Part shown: piece after piece, positions 60,914 to 64,000 of the stretch
Layout: every line of letters begins with the position of its first letter
Numbering within the stretch: the stretch's first letter is position 1
From: Epilithonimonas zeae
GTDB taxonomy: Bacteria > Bacteroidota > Bacteroidia > Flavobacteriales > Weeksellaceae
Direction: 5' to 3'
Assembly: GCF_900141765.1 (NCBI RefSeq)
Contig: NZ_FSRK01000003.1
Span: 186,001 to 250,000 of the forward strand
Length of the DNA stretch: 64,000 nt
Made by a program: the position numbers and the translations under genes
Notes under the pieces: generated by a model
The model's input: only the letters and a program-made list of their open reading frames with translations
Databases searched by the model: none
Told to the model about the DNA's origin: nothing

Positions 60914-62893
60914 ATGTCGCAAGATAGCAGCGGTCATTTTGACCTCAAAAAACTGTCCGCAGTGGGCGTTTTGGTTTCATTAGGAATTGTTTTCGGAGAC
61001 ATCGGAACCTCGCCGTTGTACGTGATGAAAGCCATTATCAATGCAGGAAAAGCCGGCGGAATCATTTCTGAGGAATATATAGAAGGTGCATTGTCTTGTA
61101 TCATCTGGACTCTGACTTTACAAACGACCATAAAATACGTTATCATTGCTCTAAAAGCTGATAATAAAGGCGAAGGAGGGATTCTTTCTCTTTACTCTCT
61201 CGTCAAACGGTTCAAGAAAAAATGGCTTTATGCTGTTGCGATAATTGGTGCAGCAACTTTGGTTGCAGATAGTATCATCACGCCTTCTATGACTGTAATT
61301 TCGGCAATCGAAGGTTTGGAATTGGTGATGCACAAACCGCCTGTGGTTCCAATTACTTTGGTTATTTTAATCATCATTTTCTTTGTTCAGCAATTTGGAA
61401 CCAGTTTTATTGGAAAGTTTTTCGGACCAATTATGGTACTTTGGTTTCTGGTTCTTGGTGGTTTTGGTTTTGTTCAATTGATAGAACATCCAACTGTTTT
61501 AAACGCATTCAATCCTTATTATGCTGTAAAATTAATTTATAATTCTCCAAGTGCGATTGTAATTCTCGGTGCAGTTTTCCTTTGTACAACGGGAGCAGAA
61601 GCATTATACTCTGACCTTGGACATTGTGGAATTAAAAACATCCGAGTGAGTTGGATTTTTGTAAAAGCAATGTTGATTCTTAATTACTTAGGTCAAGGTG
61701 CTTGGCTTCTTAACAATTATAATGAAGTGTTCCAAGGGAAAAATCCTTTCTTCGGAATTATGCCGGAATTGTTCATTATTCCTGCGGTAGTATTAGCGAC
61801 AATGGCTGCAATCATTGCAAGTCAGGCTGTTATTACCGGTGCTTTCACAATGTTTTCAGAAGCAATGTCGCTCAACTTTTGGCCGAATCAGGAAATCGAG
61901 TATCCTTCGGGAATCAAAGGTCAAATGTATATTCCAAAAATCAATTGGGGATTGTTAATACTTTGCTTCATCGTCGTGATGTACTTCAAAGAATCGAGTA
62001 AAATGGAGGCGGCATACGGACTTTCGATTACTGTCACGATGCTGATGACAACGATACTTTTGATTTTCTGGTTCCTAAAAACCCGAACGAAAAAGATTTT
62101 TATTGCATTTTTTGCATTAATTTATTTAGTCATCGAAGGTGGATTTTTCAGCGCCAACATTATCAAATTCTTTGATGGTGGTTGGATGTCTGTTCTTCTG
62201 GCTGGTTTCATCGGCATCTGTATGTACGCTTGGTACAACGGAAGAATCATTAAAACAACTTTTATCAAATTTGTGAAACTGGACAAATATGTTTCCACCA
62301 TCAAGGATATGAAACTGGATGAAACAATTCCGAAATACGCTACAAACCTTGCATTCATCAGCCGAGCAAAAAGAGAAGATGAAGTGGAATCAAAAATCAT
62401 TTATTCCATAATTAGAGCACAACCTAAAAGAGCGGATCATTATTTTATTTTGAATATTGTGAATCAGGAAGACCCATACAGTTTCAAATACAATGTGGAA
62501 GAGGTTTTGCCGGGCACAATTTATAAAATCAGTTTCTTATTGGGTTTCAAAAGAGACAGAAGAATCAACGATTATTTCCAGCAGATTTTAGCAGAAATGA
62601 TGGAAGAAGGAACGATTCCTTCACGAAGTTCACATCCCTCTTTGAGAGCACATAACATTCCGCCTGATTTGAAGTTTGTGATTATCGATAATGTTTATAT
62701 CAATGATTTCCTTCTTACAATTAGAGATAAAATCATTCTTAATATTTATAATTTTGTGAAGAAACTTGGCAGTAACGACTTCACAGCTTATGGCGTTGCA
62801 AGTCATAATGTTGTGGTAGAATCGGCGCCGCTTCTTGACCAGAAAATCAAAATCGAGAGAATAGAAAAAGTCGAACACAAGCATTTCGAATAA
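60914..62893 (+). CDS. kup: Potassium uptake protein Kup
   Basis: 659 residues. About 12 membrane helices fill residues 15-450, followed by a ~200-residue cytosolic tail. Family motifs include GIVFGDIGTSPLYVMKAI, KADNKGEGGILSLYSLVKR and ATLVADSIITPSMTVISAIEGLELV near the N-terminus, and GAEALYSDLGHCG. It is a K+/H+ symporter of the KUP/HAK/KT family in the inner membrane. The fur gene follows after 28 bp with its own possible promoter. Confidence 0.95.
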   Translation: MSQDSSGHFDLKKLSAVGVLVSLGIVFGDIGTSPLYVMKAIINAGKAGGIISEEYIEGALSCIIWTLTLQTTIKYVIIALKADNKGEGGILSLYSLVKRFKKKWLYAVAIIGAATLVADSIITPSMTVISAIEGLELVMHKPPVVPITLVILIIIFFVQQFGTSFIGKFFGPIMVLWFLVLGGFGFVQLIEHPTVLNAFNPYYAVKLIYNSPSAIVILGAVFLCTTGAEALYSDLGHCGIKNIRVSWIFVKAMLILNYLGQGAWLLNNYNEVFQGKNPFFGIMPELFIIPAVVLATMAAIIASQAVITGAFTMFSEAMSLNFWPNQEIEYPSGIKGQMYIPKINWGLLILCFIVVMYFKESSKMEAAYGLSITVTMLMTTILLIFWFLKTRTKKIFIAFFALIYLVIEGGFFSANIIKFFDGGWMSVLLAGFIGICMYAWYNGRIIKTTFIKFVKLDKYVSTIKDMKLDETIPKYATNLAFISRAKREDEVESKIIYSIIRAQPKRADHYFILNIVNQEDPYSFKYNVEEVLPGTIYKISFLLGFKRDRRINDYFQQILAEMMEEGTIPSRSSHPSLRAHNIPPDLKFVIIDNVYINDFLLTIRDKIILNIYNFVKKLGSNDFTAYGVASHNVVVESAPLLDQKIKIERIEKVEHKHFE

Positions 62894-62909
62894 TCCCGAA
62901 AAAATTCTT

Positions 62910-62917
62910 TATTTTTG
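62910..62917 (+). promoter_or_regulatory. -7 box four bases before the fur start
   Basis: TATTTTTG, an exact TAnnTTTG, ends four bases before the ATG at 62922. It lies within the short gap between kup and fur and would give a leaderless fur transcript. Confidence 0.4.
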
Positions 62918-62921
62918 TACT

Positions 62922-63401
62922 ATGGATACGAAACAAAAAGAGTTGAATATCGCAACTATAAAAGACGTCCTTAGACAATATCTTATGGATAAAGGCTTCC
63001 GCAATACGCCTGAGAGATATACTATTCTTGAGGAGATTTACAATATGGAGCACCACTTCAACGTGGATGACCTTTATCTGCTGATGATGCAGAAAAAATA
63101 CCACGTAAGCAAGGCAACGATTTATAATACTATCGAGATTTTCTTGGATGCAGGCTTGATTAGAAAACACCAATTCGGAGAAAAAACATTGAGCACATCT
63201 TCTTATGAGAAGTCTTATTTTGATAAGCAGCACGACCATTTGGTCATTTATAAAGAAGATTCTGATAAAGAAATTGCAGAGATTATAGAGTTCTGCGACC
63301 CAAGAATCCAAGGCATCAAAGACTCAATAGAAAAAGCATTTGGCGTAAGTATTGATACGCACTCTTTGTACTTCTACGGACACAAGAAGTCTGAAAATTA
63401 A
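62922..63401 (+). CDS. Fur family transcriptional regulator
   Basis: 159 residues: a winged-helix DNA-binding domain (about 10-85, FRNTPERYTILEEIYNMEHHFNVDDLYLLMMQKKYHVSKATIYNTIEIFLDAGLIRKH) and a dimerisation/metal domain with KQHDHLVIYK and EFCDPRIQ. The two CxxC pairs that bind structural zinc in many Fur proteins are absent (only Cys127 is seen), as I recall for the Bacteroidota branch. It probably senses Fe2+ or Mn2+. It overlaps the next gene by one base (TAATG). Confidence 0.87.
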   Translation: MDTKQKELNIATIKDVLRQYLMDKGFRNTPERYTILEEIYNMEHHFNVDDLYLLMMQKKYHVSKATIYNTIEIFLDAGLIRKHQFGEKTLSTSSYEKSYFDKQHDHLVIYKEDSDKEIAEIIEFCDPRIQGIKDSIEKAFGVSIDTHSLYFYGHKKSEN

Positions 63402-64000
63402 TGAAGAAATCCTTTTTTGTCGTTCTATTTTTTATCATTATCAAGATATTTGGACAGATTGCACCTGCTCAAAATACAGGCTTGGTAAAAGATGATTTTT
63501 TTAAAAAACCTACTTCTCAGACAGAGCCTTCCAAGAAAGTCATCAACAAACATTCGGATACTTTCGGAGTGAGCAAGGATAAATATGATGGTAACAAAGT
63601 CTTCTCCGGAAGCGTAGTATTTGAACATCAAGGTTCTGTACTTTCTGCAGATGAAGTTATTTGGTATGAAAAAGAAAATTTTCTGAAAGCCATCGGAAAC
63701 GTGGTTCTTACAACTGCCGATGGAAACCGAATTACCGCTGCAGAAATGGAATACGACGGTAATACCCAACGTGGAATTGCCCGCAAAAATGTAGTTCTCA
63801 CAGACCCTAAACAAACCATCAAAACAGAAACGCTTTATTACGATAAAATCCCAAACACGGCCTATTTCAATACGGGCGGAACAATTTATAGTAATGATGG
63901 AAGTGTGATGTATACCAAATCGGCGACCTATTATCTCAATTCAAAAATGATAGATTTCATTGGTCGTTCTAATATCGAAACTGATAAATACACTATCGTA
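63401..64000 (+). CDS. OstA/LptA-like periplasmic protein, N-terminal part (runs off window)
   Basis: The first 200 codons of an open frame that continues past the window. A signal peptide spans about 1-24 (FFVVLFFIIIKIFGQIAPAQ). Then come repeated beta-strand motifs of the OstA/LptA family: YDGNKVFSGSVVFEHQGSVLSADEVIWYEKENFLKAIGNVVLTTADGNRITAAEMEYD and TETLYYDKIPNTAYFNTGG. Such proteins bridge lipopolysaccharide across the periplasm or belong to the larger OstA-like group of Bacteroidota. Its TAATG overlap with fur implies translational coupling. Confidence 0.82.
   Translation, partial: MKKSFFVVLFFIIIKIFGQIAPAQNTGLVKDDFFKKPTSQTEPSKKVINKHSDTFGVSKDKYDGNKVFSGSVVFEHQGSVLSADEVIWYEKENFLKAIGNVVLTTADGNRITAAEMEYDGNTQRGIARKNVVLTDPKQTIKTETLYYDKIPNTAYFNTGGTIYSNDGSVMYTKSATYYLNSKMIDFIGRSNIETDKYTIV

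Overview
The window reads as chromosomal DNA of a low-GC member of the Bacteroidota, most likely a Chryseobacterium-like flavobacterium (inference). The support is GLPGLI, DUF6157, DUF6438, DUF5522, head-GIN and DUF4932 proteins, a mevalonate-type HMG-CoA synthase, FabV, TAnnTTTG -7 promoter boxes, and almost no Shine-Dalgarno sequences. No rRNA, tRNA, CRISPR array, transposase or phage gene was seen. The first gene (MFS) and the last gene (OstA/LptA-like) are cut by the window edges.

Layout. 1-3234: transporter tail, Na+/solute symporter, DUF6438 and DUF6157 proteins. 3242-10612: an AraC regulator facing a tight seven-gene run (three aldo/keto reductases, DoxX, alpha/beta hydrolase, MFS pump, dienelactone hydrolase), probably a detoxification or small-molecule conversion unit. 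10669-14549: CinA, an MpaB/DUF2236 heme protein, a dicarboxylate/amino-acid symporter. 14766-19315: an alcohol/aldehyde oxidation unit (DUF779, AdhP, aldehyde dehydrogenase) with a divergent AraC regulator. 19408-29432: housekeeping genes (HMG-CoA synthase, methyltransferase, ammonium transporter, ECF sigma plus lipoyl synthase, dapF-mltG-outer-membrane receptor). 29648-35765: a MacAB/TolC-type ABC efflux system split into two divergent units that share a mirrored promoter motif. 35882-42792: CoA-type Nudix hydrolase, acyltransferase, FabV, GH28 pectinase, topoisomerase III.

43254-58603 is the most interesting part. A nine-gene minus-strand operon (adaptor, head-GIN protein, HExxH metalloprotease, two-lobed aspartic protease, ABC ATPase, two paralogous 800-residue ABC permeases, GLPGLI protein, TolC) lies divergent to a sigma-54 response regulator and its histidine kinase. 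The 318 bp between them hold a sigma-54-like -24/-12 site and two 16-bp dyads spaced 21 bp centre to centre, which looks like a complete sigma-54 control circuit for an efflux or secretion machine that carries its own envelope proteases. Four 21-nt tandem repeats sit between the two permease genes.

58789-64000: an ATP-cone/PD-(D/E)XK nuclease fusion behind a 139-bp palindrome, a DUF4136 lipoprotein with an overlooked 57-residue DUF5522 gene, a small HExxH membrane protein, Kup, Fur, and the start of an OstA/LptA-like gene.

Intergenic DNA contains several repeat families: GC-rich structured repeats near 14.6, 16.5, 39.0 and 43.1 kb, and palindromes ending in CAAAGGCACAAA near 15.2 and 58.7 kb.
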